DNA of 64,000 nt from Xanthostigma xanthostigma (GCA_963575645.1 OY754467.1:8804001-8868000), one strand, 5' to 3'. Counted from the stretch's first letter, positions 47,860-60,405 are shown. The notes: generated from the letters alone by a model not told the origin. A program made the numbers and translations.

Positions 47860-49041
47860 TTATCGTCTGTGATAATGATGTTCCCCGTGGTGATCATGAT
47901 CATGGTGATCCGAGTGATGATAGTGTGAGTGACTATGATGCTCCGATTGATGACCTTTGTGCCCGTGATCGTGACCGTGGTCCTTATGGTGAACGGTTTT
48001 GTAGATGGTATGTGTGTGCTTTATCTTCTTCACGTGAACTGGGACATGAATTACCACCTTCTTTTTCTTACTACCACCTCCACTGCAAAAAAACACGAAT
48101 TTAGCAATTTTATCTTTTAATATTTGACTCTGCTCTAAAACTATCAGTGTTAAAATGAGTCAGTTATTTGACTTCATGCCACAAGCTATTGATTCATTTT
48201 TACGTGACGGAAATCGGAGCAGAACACCAATAAAAGTTGGGTGATGTGTTCTAGTACAAAATACTTACTCTGGTCGAGCTTCTATTAAGACAAGAAGAGC
48301 CAGAAAGCAGGCCAGTACCTGAAAGAAGAACATTAAATTAACACCGACAAGGACAACAAACATTATTTTTTTAGTTGCAAATCATTTCTATGTCACTTTT
48401 TGATACATCTCTTTGAAGCAGTTTTAAAATACTATCTTAAATATTATATTCATTTTCACTAACAAGGAAATGCAAAATGCAATGGCTTAAAACTTATGGC
48501 TTGTTTTACTGCTATATACTTTTCTTTTAGTAATGTTGTAGGTAATTAAAAACAGTAATAATGCCTAATTATAATTAACTAGAAGGAATTAAATTAAAAA
48601 AATAGCCGTGGTATATCTGTAGACAATTGAAACTGTTAACAAATTCAGAGTAGACTTAAAATCGTTCGATTTTTTTTGACAATTCATATTTTCAATTTAT
48701 TAAATAAATTCAAAATCCATTTGTTACTTTGACCAGTTCTCTGATTAGAATTTGAGAAATAATTGCATTGTTGCAACCTGCACATTGATGAAACACTTTC
48801 GAAATTTTAATTGATAATAAAATTCAACTACAAAGACGACTTTACTTCAATAAAAATTAATAAACAAAAGAAATTGGCGTGTAAAAAAAAGTTCGATTCA
48901 CAAATCCAAATATACCACAGAACAACACTATCTATTTTAATTTAAAATTCGAGACACTATTAAAAAATGATTATCATTAAATTCGACACTATCACATTTT
49001 TATTAACACACTATATTCATTACCACAATCCTTGTTTCCAT
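47860..49041 (-). CDS. Small secreted histidine-rich protein, 3 coding exons (96 aa)
   Basis: Minus-strand gene. Exon 1 is 49041-49024 (METRIV, phase 0, donor GTAATG), exon 2 is 48318-48269 (acceptor TTTCAG, donor GTAAGT, phase 2), and exon 3 is 48082-47860 (acceptor TTTGCAG). Together the first two exons give a classic signal peptide (METRIV then VLACFLALLVLIEARP). The mature part begins DGGGSKKKKVVIHVPVHVKK, continues with a KHTHTIYKTVHHK segment, and ends in about 40 residues made mostly of His with Asp, Gly and Ser, ending HYHRR. The GGGxKKxKVxIHVP start and IYxxVHHK motif match the larger His-rich protein at 38.2-41.0 kb. A TATA box lies 77 bp upstream of the ATG. It is probably extracellular and able to bind divalent metal through His clusters, but that is inferred from composition only. 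The shortness and abrupt His-rich end could mean C-terminal truncation relative to the paralogue. Confidence 0.8.
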
Positions 49042-49117
49042 GTTTTGTTTTGTTTTTTTGGATGTAACAGTTGAAGAAATGATAAGTGAATAACGTTTGT
49101 TGGTAAAGAACGACTCC

Positions 49118-49125
49118 TATATATA
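49118..49125 (-). promoter_or_regulatory. TATA box of the small His-rich gene
   Basis: TATATATA flanked by GG on the minus strand, 77 bp upstream of the ATG at 49041. Transcription would start about 30 bp downstream, near 49090, leaving a 5' leader of about 50 nt. Confidence 0.65.
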
Positions 49126-49724
49126 CCACTGAGTTGAATTTATAACTGTCGTAGGTAATTCATCAAAACGCACTCTATCGTGTCATTACGCTAAGTGAAC
49201 TTCAATCAGATTCATTTTATTCACAACCATAAATAAATTACAATATACTGTAATATCTAAAGTCGGCTACACAACGAATGATGACTGTTTTGAGATGTGG
49301 TTTTATTTAAATATAATCGGTTAGTTAAGACGCTACTGACCTTAGTTGTCGAACGTCTATAATCTACAATCTACACAGAGTGATTTTTATGTTGATTCTT
49401 TTTTTTTTTTGAACAACGTGTATACACCAAATAGACCAGTGGTTCCTAAACTCTTTTGACCCACGGACCTCTTTTCATAGTCAAAACTTGTCCACGGACC
49501 CCCTTTCATAGTCAAAACTTTCCCACGGACCCTGGGTAAAAAACTACAAACACGCATAATAGACAAATTAAAAATTTAACTTTGATGTCTTGAATTGTAA
49601 ATGTTGACGTAAAAATAAAATACAAATAAAACATTTTGTTAAAGAAGTATATTTTGTTGAAGAAGTATATTTTGTTGAAATTATAACTCTTTTTTTTAAA
49701 TACAAAATAAATTAATGACTTGAA

Positions 49725-49990
49725 CAGTCTGTTAAAAACTACAAACTCGCAACTCAACAAACCAACATAGCAATAACAACTTGACAATAGCGTACTCGAC
49801 TGTACTTTAAAGCAGGAAAGCGACAAGTGACAAAGGCAACGATCGATCACGGTCAATCACCGACGAGCGCACGTTCCGTGCAGGTAGCTGGGAGGTGGTG
49901 GGATTCACAACTGCTCTGAAATGTGCCTTTGCGTCGCTGTTTGTGACTAACTTCCGAACCTTTTAGATCCGTGGCGCGTACTATACGGTC
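49725..49990 (+). repeat. Dispersed repeat, copy 1
   Basis: Shares about 270 bp with 57115-57365 at roughly 90% identity, including CGAGCGCACGTTCCGTGCAG and TAACTTCCGAACCTTTT. The region just before it (49438-49530) has a hAT-like CAGTGGTTCCTAAACTC end. Confidence 0.65.
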
Positions 49991-50324
49991 AGTAAATAAC
50001 ATAAATCGTAATTTCTGTGTTGGCTTGCTGTGACGTCGACTCACGCGACAAAACGCATCTTGAACATCGTTTCCCAAACACGAAGGCGGCAGTCGTCGCA
50101 GTCTTTTGAGCCGCGTAGATGCAAATGTGTAAGTCAATTGTTTTCCCACTCATCCAGAACGAAAAATAAGTGAAATTTTAACTCTCTCTTTATTTAGATG
50201 AAAATATTATTATAACTATTCTTGTGTAGGTATATATACAATATATTTGCATTGTTATGAAGTCAGAGCAATAGCCGTAGAGGTAATCAAATTAACTTTA
50301 ATATCAGGCAATTGTTTTGTTTTT

Positions 50325-50716
50325 ACACGCTTTATATTAGTTTCACTTGTAAGTTTGTATGTATGTATGTTTGTTTGTTTGTAATCTCGTTCGGACTACA
50401 GCAAGTGGTTTATATAGTGGTATAATATGCCAGCACTGTAAGTACAGTGGCTAGCCGTGCGGTCTAAAGCACGGGTCTTCGCTGACGTCAACTCTCGAAA
50501 TCACGGGTCGTGGGTTCTAATCCCGTCCACGCCGAAAAAAAAATAGTTATTTTTCGGCAAATTTTTGACAATAAATCGAACTAAATTAGTGGAAAATAAA
50601 TATAGTTTAAAAAAAACTAAAAAACACGCTTTATATCAAACTAAAAAGTGAAAAATAAATATAGTTTAAAAAAAAACTAAAAAACATGCTTTATATCGAA
50701 CTAAAAAGTAAAAAAT
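50325..50716 (+). repeat. tRNA-Leu-like repeat family, copy 3
   Basis: Same order as the other two copies: ACACGCTTTATATTAG start, tRNA-like module (50447-50534), then 55-60 bp units. The inverted terminal block seen in copies 1 and 2 is missing. Confidence 0.7.
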
Positions 50717-51491
50717 ATTTTTTTTCGTTCCTCAAATAATTACCCAAATCAATCTATAATAATTAATAGAAATTCACATAAAAATTTATTTGATTTAATT
50801 TAATGCGAATTATAATTAAATAATTATAGTAATGTAATTAATAAAATATTAATTGATTAGTACTTAACTGTCACTATAGTCTCTGTCACTACAACAACAG
50901 AGATAGAGGCCACATGTCAGTATTAAAAAATAAATAAAATAAAAAGTACGTGGTAAATTATTTTGAAATTGTTGCAGTGTGTATTTCAGACATCGTTCTA
51001 TCCATTGAAAAGTTTTTTTTTGTAGGGTCAAGTTTATCAATTTTTTCAAACCCACAATTTCCGGAGTTATTGAACAAGAACACTCATAAGGGCTCGTGTA
51101 TTTTTGCATAACTTTAATTAATTATATCTCTTAAACGGTGTGGTAAAAAAATCTGTCTTTAATTATAATCTTTTGAATAAATATAAAAAAATGTAGGGTC
51201 AAGTTTAAGTCATTTGGCTACCAAACTAACTTAAAAAAAGTCTATAAAAAAGCCATTAATTAGCGTAAAATAATTAAGTTTTGTAGGTCATCGCCAATTT
51301 AGATAAAAATGACTGCGATGATTAAAAAAAAATATAGGCTACCAATTCATGAACATTCCAAACAAAATGGAGTCCAAATTTTTCAAATCAGTTAATTTCT
51401 TGATAAGTTATAGCTGAGCAAACGAAAAAATATATAGGTGACGAATTGATAACCTCTTTTTAAGTCGGTTAAACCTTTCATCAGGAACAGA

Positions 51492-51870
51492 ATCTTGACA
51501 ATATACGCCATTTACATACTAAGGTCTGTTTGCTTTCTTTTCAAAAACAAGCCATTATTTTACCAGCATTTGCCGGATCATGATTACAATACAAGGGGAC
51601 GTCTTAATCACGGTGTACCGGAGCACCGCCTCACCCTGTATACCAAAGGACCTCGTTACTCTGCCATTAAATTTTATGAAATTCTTCCACCAGAGGTTAC
51701 GAACGTGGGAAGTTACAATATGTTTAAGAAAAAAGTCACAGAGTACCTAATAGAAAAATGCCCGTATGACCTTTCTTTTATTTAATTATTGTACTATGTA
51801 ATTTACTGACGCTTTCTTTGTCATAATGGCAATTTCGAATAAAGAATTATTATTATTATTATTATTTAAT
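51492..51870 (+). mobile_element. 5'-truncated LINE, reverse-transcriptase C-terminal tail and (TTA)n end
   Basis: 51492-51785 encodes the tail region found at the C-terminus of many non-LTR retrotransposon RTs. Recognisable parts are HDYNTR, a PEHRLTLYTKGPRYSAIKFYE block with the ILPPEV motif, and a FKKKVTEYLIEKCPY end. After the stop comes a short 3' UTR, AATAAAG, and a (TTA)n tail. Catalytic regions are absent, so it is a dead-on-arrival copy. Confidence 0.75.
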
Positions 51871-53060
51871 ACATAATTAAATTGACGCTAATCTCAAAAT
51901 TTTGTATTTTCCTCTTTTTAGCAGCTTTTTCGAGCGATATTCAATTTTTTAAGTGTATTTTATTTAAGGATTTATTTATTTAAGACCATCAAAGTCAAGA
52001 TTTTTCGAACCTAGCGCCAATTTCCTAATTTCTTTTTTTATTTTCTATAATAATAAAAATACTATTGATATTGAGTTCTGTCGAATTAGGGCCTGGGTCC
52101 AGAGGTCCATATAAACGACATCGCTACACGCTCGGCTATTCTCGAGCCTGGCTACTTTAAAAACATTCTTCTGTATCTGAAAACGTTACAAATTGCCAAA
52201 AAATAAATAATTCGTGTTCGTTAACACTTTAATTTGGCGATATCGCAAATTAATACAAAGAAACAGTAATTAATTCATTTTTAATTGCAATTATATTAAC
52301 ACCGCTTGTACCTGCATCAATTTCAATAATTCAACGGTTTAGCTTTCGTAAATATTTACATATGTGAATGAAAAAAATTCTTAACTTTACGCTTTTTTAT
52401 TTCGCAATTATAATAACTGTAATTTTTAAATCATTCTTTCAAATTTCTATTATTTAATATTTACGTGTAATAAACACCATTCGTAATTTAATAATTGTTT
52501 TATATTTAAGCGCAGCGTGTTACTTTTAAGGTTAAAAAACTTCTATCGAAGACATTAATAACCCGCTATTTGAGTATCTTTTCCTAAGGCCGTAGACAGG
52601 GGGGGTAAGGGTTTGTTATTACCACCTCGATGCGACGGTTAAAAAGTTAAAACTATAATTTAATTGATAAATTCTTTTATTAAAATTCTTTTTTATATAT
52701 TTTACATTGTTCTACAAAATCTTAATAAGTTAACATTAGAATAATAAAATCTAAAATATATCAGTCTTTTGATGTCAGTCTTCATATAAAAATAAATAAT
52801 TACATTTAGCTGCCATGAACCCTTTTGGCAACTAGATCATAAAAATACAGCAGTTTTAGATTGAAAAAAAAAATAATATACATATTTCACATGATCATAC
52901 AAACAAGCTTTAATTAAATATTGTTTTAGTTTTTTTGAAGATATATATAATTTTAAATATAGTTTTTAAACTGTGTTTAACGGTCAGATGTTAATTTGGC
53001 TTTATGGTTGAAATTAGCGGAGCGCTGACTAAAAGGGCTTAGCAAAAAAAAAAATTGTTT
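51871..53060. other. 3' flank of the YSVS-rich gene; no other gene seen
   Basis: AT-rich. A GGGGGGTAAGGG scrap near 52600 resembles repeat pieces elsewhere in the window. No poly(A) signal close to the stop was evident on the minus strand. Confidence 0.35.
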
Positions 53061-56000
53061 TTAATTTTCAACAACTTTGTTAGTGCTGGTAGCATAAATA
53101 TTATCGTTGAATTTTTCGATATCATCTTGATTGATCGGGCAAAGACAAGGTACCCACTGTACATTTTGATATTGGTTCGCGACAGGGATCTGGACTGGTG
53201 CACTGTGTACCGGCAACGGTACTGATTGCACCTCTGCGTTCTGCGCCTGCGCTTGGGATACGGAATAAGCGGAATGCTGATTTTGAGTTTGTGCTTGGGA
53301 CGATGAATATCCTGATCCGTGCGATACCGAATAAGCTACTGAAGGGGATACTGAATACGTTGAAGGGGATGAGGAGTAAGCTGAACCTTGGGATACCGAA
53401 TAAACGGAAGGATGGACCGGATATGGCTGCAAGAATCGCTGTTGGAACACGTACTGATACGGCGGCTGGGCGGTCTGTGTTCTGTAAAGCAAAAAAAAAA
53501 ACAACACACATTTAACAAATATAAAAAAAAACGAGTGTGCTTTAGACCACACGACTGAAGTAAAACTTCTTCCTGCCATAATTATTCACCCAAAAATTCA
53601 CAAAATATGAACTTTAAAATGAATTTACAATTTTATTCACTTTAAACGTAGAACATTACATAAGGATAATGAAAACAAAAGTAATACATTGCAATTACTT
53701 AGCTCTCGTTGGATTTTAGTCACCCGATAACGCCACTGGCAGTTAAGTATGTGTCATTATATTGTTAGTACTGCTTATATTTACGGCCACCTTATGGCGC
53801 CAAGTATGTGTCATTCTATTGTTAGTATCTGCTGCTTATATTTTCGGCCACCTGATGGCGCCACTAGCCAGTGAAGTATTTGTTGAGGAAGAGAGAAAGA
53901 AAATGTGCGCGCGCACCTCTCTCTCTCTTGCCCCTACAGTAATATACGAAACGTAACTCTCTCTCTTTCTATCTTCACTAACTTATATCTCCCTCTCAAC
54001 TTCCGTTCGCTCGCCCGATCACGCACTTTCCGTAAACGCTCTCGTCAGGCATTCACCAGCTTACTCCCCGAGTCAAGCGTGGTTAAAGAAGTTTTACTTC
54101 AAAAACGTGTAAGTTCACAGATTAAGTGAAACTTTTTTAGAAATATGAATTCCATTTTGATTTATCAAAATTTTTCTTGTATTTTTCCGTCGTTGAATCA
54201 TATCCCCTTTAAAGATACAGAAAATTTCAAACAGATACATTGCTAAAGAAGTTTCACTTCAATAATGCGACCCAAAAATACAGCAGTTCTTAATTCCATA
54301 CGACAGCTAATAATATTAGCTGTCCCTTTTTTTCAACTTTGCAACTTTGCTTTGGAAAAAAAAATGTGATTAGCATCGCTGAAATTCGAAAAACGTAAAT
54401 TGATCGAAACTTGGTCAAAAAATAATGCACGCTATTTAAAAGCGCCATGAATTTGTTTGCCAGACTTCGGTTCGTTGAATAATAACGCGAAAAACAACTG
54501 TTTCGTTTGCGTGTGAGGTCCTATACCTCGTAAACTACAATAGATAAATATATGACATCGTGGACTTTTTTGTGGGAAACTCAATGCTCTACAAAAAAGT
54601 CCCAGTGCATTTTTGTCGTATCTATTACCGTTTCTGCTGTACTAGCTGTGAGAAGTAAAAAAACACGAAAACACGAAACAATTTTTTTCTAATTGTTAAA
54701 CAAATTGGAAGCTCTTAAAAGTTCTCACAAATACTATTTTAATTCGAATGGCACAAAAAACAAAACATTTATGCATTGCAAAATGTAAATCGGTTTAGCT
54801 GGGCTATTAATGCTTTTTAATGATGCACTTACGACTCAGAACTCGATCCCCAGTTTAAGAAAAACGCTTCACTAACCGCTAGGCATATCGACAGCATTGC
54901 AAGCGAAATCTAAAACAAATAAAACATTAGTTGGCATTAGTTGATAATTATCTCTGTATAGTGAACAAGCAGAGCATAAAGAAAAGTCATCAAAGATCTC
55001 GTTCAAGTTCATAAGTTTTTGCTTCTGTAAAAACAATCTTTTGATGTGATAAAAGAAGTATTATGCTTTCCAAAGAAATTGGTTTCTTGCTTTTAATTTT
55101 GCTAATAAATATGTAATCTTAAAGTAAAATTATTTATGTAATTAAAATTTAAGATTATTAACATTTCAATTCGTACAACTTTCTAGGCTAATGAAAAAAG
55201 ACAAAATAATTGATCAGAGCTTGAAAAATGAGAATAACTATAGCGACGCCCCCAGTTCCTAGATGGTTCCTAGGTTCTAATCCGAGAACTGGTAAAAATA
55301 ATAATTGAATTTTCATTTTTTTTATTAAAAAATAATTATTTGAATATATGAATTAATAATAATTTATTACTTCCATGAAAATACAGTGATTTATAAACAA
55401 ACAATTTATACATAAATGAAAGTACTATATAGGTTCCTTCCAAGGCGCTAGGTTCAAATAATCTTTAAAAAAACACTGTCGATTGCGGAAATTTTCTACC
55501 ACACGAATGCCGCAAGCGACGAGGTGAACGAAATTTATTCACCAACGTACAATGCACATTTTAATCTAAATGAACTCAAATTTAATTTATTAAATGAAAT
55601 TTTTTGGGGCTTCAACTCCGGACGTGTCAACGATGATGTCCTTTTCAATGCAAATAAACTATAAGTTGACCCGTACGACTTATAATTTAATCTTGGCCAA
55701 GTGTGTAGGCTTTCACGGCCGGTGTTGATCCAAATCTTCTTGGTTTCCGGGCTTGTATGCCGTGGTCCATTGGTATTTTTACCTGACGTTTCGTCTACAA
55801 CTGCGGTAGGCCTTTGATAATGTCTACCGCAGTTGCAGACGAAACGTCAGGTATAAATACCAATGGACCACGGCATACAAGCCCGGAAATCAAGAATATT
55901 TAGATTAATCTTGGCCGTTCAAATTCGAATTACAAATTATTTTCGTGTTTTGTAATTTATAAATTAACATTGAGCTTAATTTCTAAAAATGTATCCAAAC

Positions 56001-56116
56001 AAAATTATATATAGCTCGTGAGTTACATAGGGAAGGAATATATTTCACGAAAAAAAATACGCAAAAACACACCGATAAACATTTCTACTCACCAATGATT
56101 TTTGACAGACAACCAT
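53061..56116 (-). CDS. Secreted Tyr/Ser/Gln-rich low-complexity protein, 3 coding exons (173 aa)
   Basis: Minus-strand gene. Exon 1 is 56116-56093 (MVVCQKSL, phase 0, donor GTGAGT), exon 2 is 54909-54833 (acceptor TTTTAG, donor GTAAGT, phase 2), and exon 3 is 53481-53061 (acceptor TTTACAG). Exons 1-2 form a signal peptide (ISLAMLSICLAVSEAFF). The mature chain starts FLNWGSSSESTQTAQPPYQY, then has an imperfect repeat in which YSVS occurs four times alternating with YSSS, a QAQTQNQ/QAQAQN stretch, and a C-terminus containing WVPCLCP and an acidic helix-like end. No known domain is recognised. The composition fits an insect cuticle, eggshell or silk-like matrix protein (inference). Exon 1 and 2 phases match the 96-aa His-rich neighbour. 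A TATA box lies 131 bp upstream. Intron 1 (54910-56092) carries a Penelope-like insertion. Confidence 0.78.
55699..55904 (+). mobile_element. Penelope-like palindromic element E (12-bp target duplication)
   Basis: Flanked by TTAATCTTGGCC (55687-55698 and 55905-55916). Arms contain GGCTTGTATGCCGTGGTCCA and a GACGAAACGTCAGGTA motif. A left-only extension has GGCTTTCACGGCCGGTG. The plus-strand hairpin TTGATAA-T-GTCT-loop-AGAC-GAAAC is at 55814-55845. It lies in intron 1 of the YSVS-rich gene. Confidence 0.68.
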
Positions 56117-56246
56117 TATTATGTTTTTATATAACAATTATTCACAGTAACAAAACACAAACACCAAACAAAAGACGGTTGTTTGTTTGTCGATAGTCAA
56201 TTGACTTAATGTAAACAAATGAAGCAATGAAGCTGCGCTCGATCTA

Positions 56247-56253
56247 TTATATA
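56247..56253 (-). promoter_or_regulatory. TATA box of the YSVS-rich gene
   Basis: TATATAA on the minus strand, 131 bp upstream of the ATG at 56116. The predicted start site near 56220 gives a leader of roughly 100 nt. Confidence 0.6.
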
Positions 56254-56552
56254 CCCTCGGTTGGAAGATGCCTAACACCCTTTTGACCACCCCCTAAAGA
56301 CGTGTCAGCGAGAGACATTCAATATACAAAACGGTCCAAAACGTCATTTTCAACTAGTCAAAAACACCCGTTTTTCTCACGAAATAGATCCACTTCCAGT
56401 TGAAGTTTCAACCTGGCATGTTATTACATTTCAAGTTGGATTGCACTTAAAATCAAAGTTTCGTGAAAGTCGTAATAGCTATTATATTGCGAGGGCTGAA
56501 CAAACAGAAAGAATTCTTAACAGACTATTGGATTTTTGTGCTATATTTTTAA

Positions 56553-57008
56553 CTAGCGACCCGGTTCGGCTTCGCTCGAGTTTGTAGATTGCCACCGTTT
56601 TTCGTCGACTTACGTTGCAAAATTGATATCCACGAAAAACGCTTAACGTTAAAATGGGTATAGGAAGCTATCTTTAAAAGGTAGACATATGTCGTCGCGG
56701 ACTTTTCTGTAGACCTATAAAAGAGGAACAATTCCATCATACATTATTTTATTGTATCTCAAAGGGATTAGGCAGCGTTTTCAATGAAAGCTTCCAGTCG
56801 ACTTGATTTTTTCTACGCATCTTCCACAATCATCGTCATAACTCATATTTCAACCAATTTACGCAAAACATTAATGAGTTAATATTATACATATAAACCT
56901 TACTCTTGAATCACTCCGTTCATTGATGAAAAGCGAAAATTCGTTTGAGTTTATCGCGTTCAGACAGACAGACGCGACGAGGGGACTTTGTTTTATAATA
57001 TGTAGTGA
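56553..57008 (-). mobile_element. Non-autonomous Helitron (456 bp)
   Basis: On the minus strand it starts TCACTACATATTATAAAACA (57008) and ends GCCGAACCGGGTCGCTAG (56553). The host A and T bases lie on either side as expected for Helitrons. It contains the GTCTGTCTGTCTGAACGCG block. Confidence 0.75.
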
Positions 57009-57114
57009 TGTTAAATAGATATAGGAAAAGTCGTTACTATATGTATAATACGCGCCACGATTCTAAAAGGCTCGGAAGTTAGATTCGAATGTGGGCTTGA
57101 GCTTGTAGTCTGTT

Positions 57115-57365
57115 GAAAAACTACAAACTCGCAAGTCAACAAAACTACAATAACAATAACAACTTGACAATAGCGTACTCGAGTGTACTTTAAAGCAGGA
57201 AAGCGACAAGTGACAAAGGCAACGAGCGATCACGGCCAATCACCGACGAGCGCACGTTCCGTGCAGGTAGCTGGGAGGTGGTGGGAGTCACAACGGCTCT
57301 AAAATGTGCCTTCTCGACGCTGTTTTTGACTAACTTCCGAACCTTTTGGATCCGTGGCGCGTATT
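57115..57365 (+). repeat. Dispersed repeat, copy 2
   Basis: Direct copy of 49725-49990. It is followed by the LINE 3' end at 57480. Confidence 0.65.
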
Positions 57366-57479
57366 ATAATCACACACCGAGCAAACGTTACGTCGGCTAC
57401 TCGGTTGGAGCGACCGTCGCGATTGCGGTGACATGGAACAGCATACGTTACTTTGGAACGTAGCTACCTCTTGTCAGAT

Positions 57480-57772
57480 CACAGTGATCATTTTAGACGG
57501 CTGGTCACAGTGATTTTTTCAACGTGAAATACGCCGGAGAAAATCAATTTTTAAAAATCAATTTTTAAAATTCTACATTTTATTCTTTTTTAGTGTTATT
57601 TTAGTTGTGTATTTTTAATTTAGCTGTCTACTTTAAACTTTATCTGTATTACTTTGTATTTTATTTGTTTCTATTTTGTATTGAATTTTAACGGGTTGAG
57701 TGGAAGAGCAGCCTAGCTGAACTCCGCCCCTAATAAAGGCATTTATTATTTATTATTATTATTATTTATTCC
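57480..57772 (+). mobile_element. LINE 3'-end fragment with (TTATT)n tail
   Basis: Contains a GGGTTGAGTGGAAGAGCAGC block, then CCGCCCCTAATAAAGGC, then a TTATT/ATT repeat tail. This is the layout of a non-LTR retrotransposon 3' UTR. No coding part remains. Confidence 0.55.
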
Positions 57773-58123
57773 CCAACTCTAAGGCACGATAGAATATATA
57801 GAATTTTTTGTTGTATACAAACCAATGAAAATTTACGTACAGACGATTTTAGTTTTGAAGCAGATTGTATTTTTTCGGTATGATATGTAATCATATAGCC
57901 GCATACTAGTACGGCTAATGTGTACCTGTCCATAGATCTTCACGGCAACGAGGTGCGTGTCCTTGGATAAGGCTTTTAATGCAGGATTGTAACCAGTTTT
58001 GTTTCTTTCAGATAATGAATCGACTGTCCTCACGAACAAGATGTCCTCAAGATTGGATCAACGCCGATAAATAATCGGTCACAATAAGGATAAAATATAT
58101 AGGTAAGGTACCTTGCTTTTACT

Positions 58124-60405
58124 TTTTTTGACGTGATAACGTCGTATAAATTGATGAATCACCAATCTTATAAATTGATGAAACACCGGCTGCATGCACG
58201 AAAAAGTGTAACGTTCCTAACGTTCCGCCTGACCCTGTGCGTGCTTTTCTCGAAAACGGCCCTAACGATTTGGATGAAATTTACTGAAAAGGGATTTTGG
58301 GGGGCAAAAAATCGTTTTAGCTAGGTCTCATCTCTCGAAAAAATCGTTTTCTTACAAATTTTATCATTATAAAAATCAATTTTTTGACGTATGAATATAC
58401 TTAAATATTGTAAGTAGGTTTTGGAATTTTATATAAACAATGAAACAATTGTTTTCAAAATATTATGACAGTTAATCTTTGAGACTTAAAATAAATACGA
58501 AAGAAAGAAAGTTAAAAAAAAACAATTATTATTATAGGTGGTGAGTTTTAATTAATAAATAAAATTAACCTAAATTTGAAGCGAAAGATGCAATATCATA
58601 GATTCGAATTATTGTAATTATTATATGTAGAAGATAGGAGAAATAGAACATAAATTATTGACGTGATAACGTCTTATAAATTGATGAATCACGTCAATAT
58701 AAAAAGATGAAACACCGGCTGCATGCACGAAAAAGTGTAATGTTCCTAACGTTCCGCCTGACCCTGTGCGTGATTATTAAAACTATCGTCCGTAAACCGA
58801 CTTTACAGACAACCAATTTTTTTTTTAAAGTCATCTACGCTTATTTGGAACTGATACTGATTTATATTTGAAATTATTATTAAAAAAAAAAACGTGTGAA
58901 CCTCGCAGAGATAAGCTCTTGGGAGAAGTGAAGCTTCTTTAGATTTAAGAAATTCGTTTATTGGTGCGTTATCGATTTTATGTTACCAATATTTCTCTTA
59001 TATTTCCCCACCATTGTATCATTTCCCCTTAAATTTACATTGTGCTTCATCGAGTTAACAATCGACAAATAGTTCTGACATAAATTGACAGTCAGTACCG
59101 TTAACAGTGCTGAGGTAACTGCTGAGATAAATAGATAAATGAACTGTGTAAATAAAAAGTGCGGAGTGGTTAATAGACCATTGATTTCAATTATATAAAT
59201 CTAGTTTAACATAAATAATCTCTTGTATATATAGTCATATAGTGGGTAGTGTACATAAATAGTTCTTTATTACTTATTATCTTATTTTATTAGTTAGAAT
59301 TTATTGTTTTGTTTCTGTTACGTTATAGAGAAGTGCTTTTAGTTTGTTTGTTTTGTGAACGTTTCACTATTGTAAATAAATATTTTCCACCACGAACTAG
59401 AACAGTTTTGTAGCAATATTATGATTTTGGCGTCCTTTGAAATTGCCACCCGGGGCGGGTGCCCCGGTTTGCCCCCACCCAGATCCGGGGCTGCGAAAAA
59501 TTCTGGTCGAATTGATAACCTTCCCTCTTTATTGAGGTCAGTTAAAAAAGTTAGGATTTGTAATGAAAATCCCGTTTTGTATACGTTACGCCTCTGTATA
59601 TTTTTGAGCTTGATTGAAGACCACCGCTGAAGATACTTACGGTCCGTCCATTTACTGTATCAAGTTTTTTTTATAGGCTGTCTTATATAATATTATGTAT
59701 GCGGTAATCCAGAAATAAAGTATATACCGACATCTACATCGGTGCATAATGCTTTGTAAGTATGTAGATTACCTGGACTATACATATTTGTCAGTTACTT
59801 ACAGACGGGTCAAAAACTAGAAAAACAAATTGGTTGTCTGTAAAGTCGGTTTACGGACGATAGTTTCACGTGATAACGTATTCCGTAATACATAACCTAA
59901 ATTTATATAATAATTATAATAATTCGAATCTATGATATTGCATTTTTTGCTTCAAATTTAGGTTAATTTTATTTATTAAAATTACTCACCACCTATAATA
60001 TGATTGTTTTTTTTAACTTTCTTTCTTTCGTATTTATTTTAAGTCTCAAAGATTAACTGTCATAATATTTTGAAAACAATTGTTTCATTGTTTATATAAA
60101 ATTCCAAAACCTACTTACAATATTTAAGTATATTCATACGTCAAAAAATTGATTTTTATAATGATAAAATTTGTATGAAAACGATTTTTTCGAGAGATGA
60201 GACCTAGCTAAAACGATTTTTTGCCCCCCAAAATCCCTTTTCAGTAAATTTCATCCAAATCATTAGGGCCGTTTTCAAGAAAAGCACACACAGGGTCAGG
60301 CGGAACGTTAGGAACGTTACACTTTTTCGTGCATGCAGCCGGTGTTTTATCACTTTATAAGATTGGTGATTCATCAATTTATAAGACGTTATCACGTCAA
60401 AAAAT
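58124..60405. mobile_element. 2.3-kb foldback element with arms of about 490 bp
   Basis: Left arm 58124-58622 and right arm 59925-60405 are inverted copies starting TTTTTTGACGTGATAACGTC and including CCGGCTGCATGCACGAAAAA and CGCCTGACCCTGTGCGTG. The 1.3-kb centre has no recognisable gene. It holds a further half-copy of the end module (58657-58770) and the unit TTGTCTGTAAAGTCGGTTTA. Fragments of the same ends occur at 11.4, 16.5 and 17.0 kb. Confidence 0.7.

Noticed and set aside
53061-53579. Single-exon reading of the YSVS-rich protein from 53579
   Set aside because: The first 33 codons run through a polypyrimidine tract and splice acceptor; the spliced form gives a signal peptide and consistent phases.
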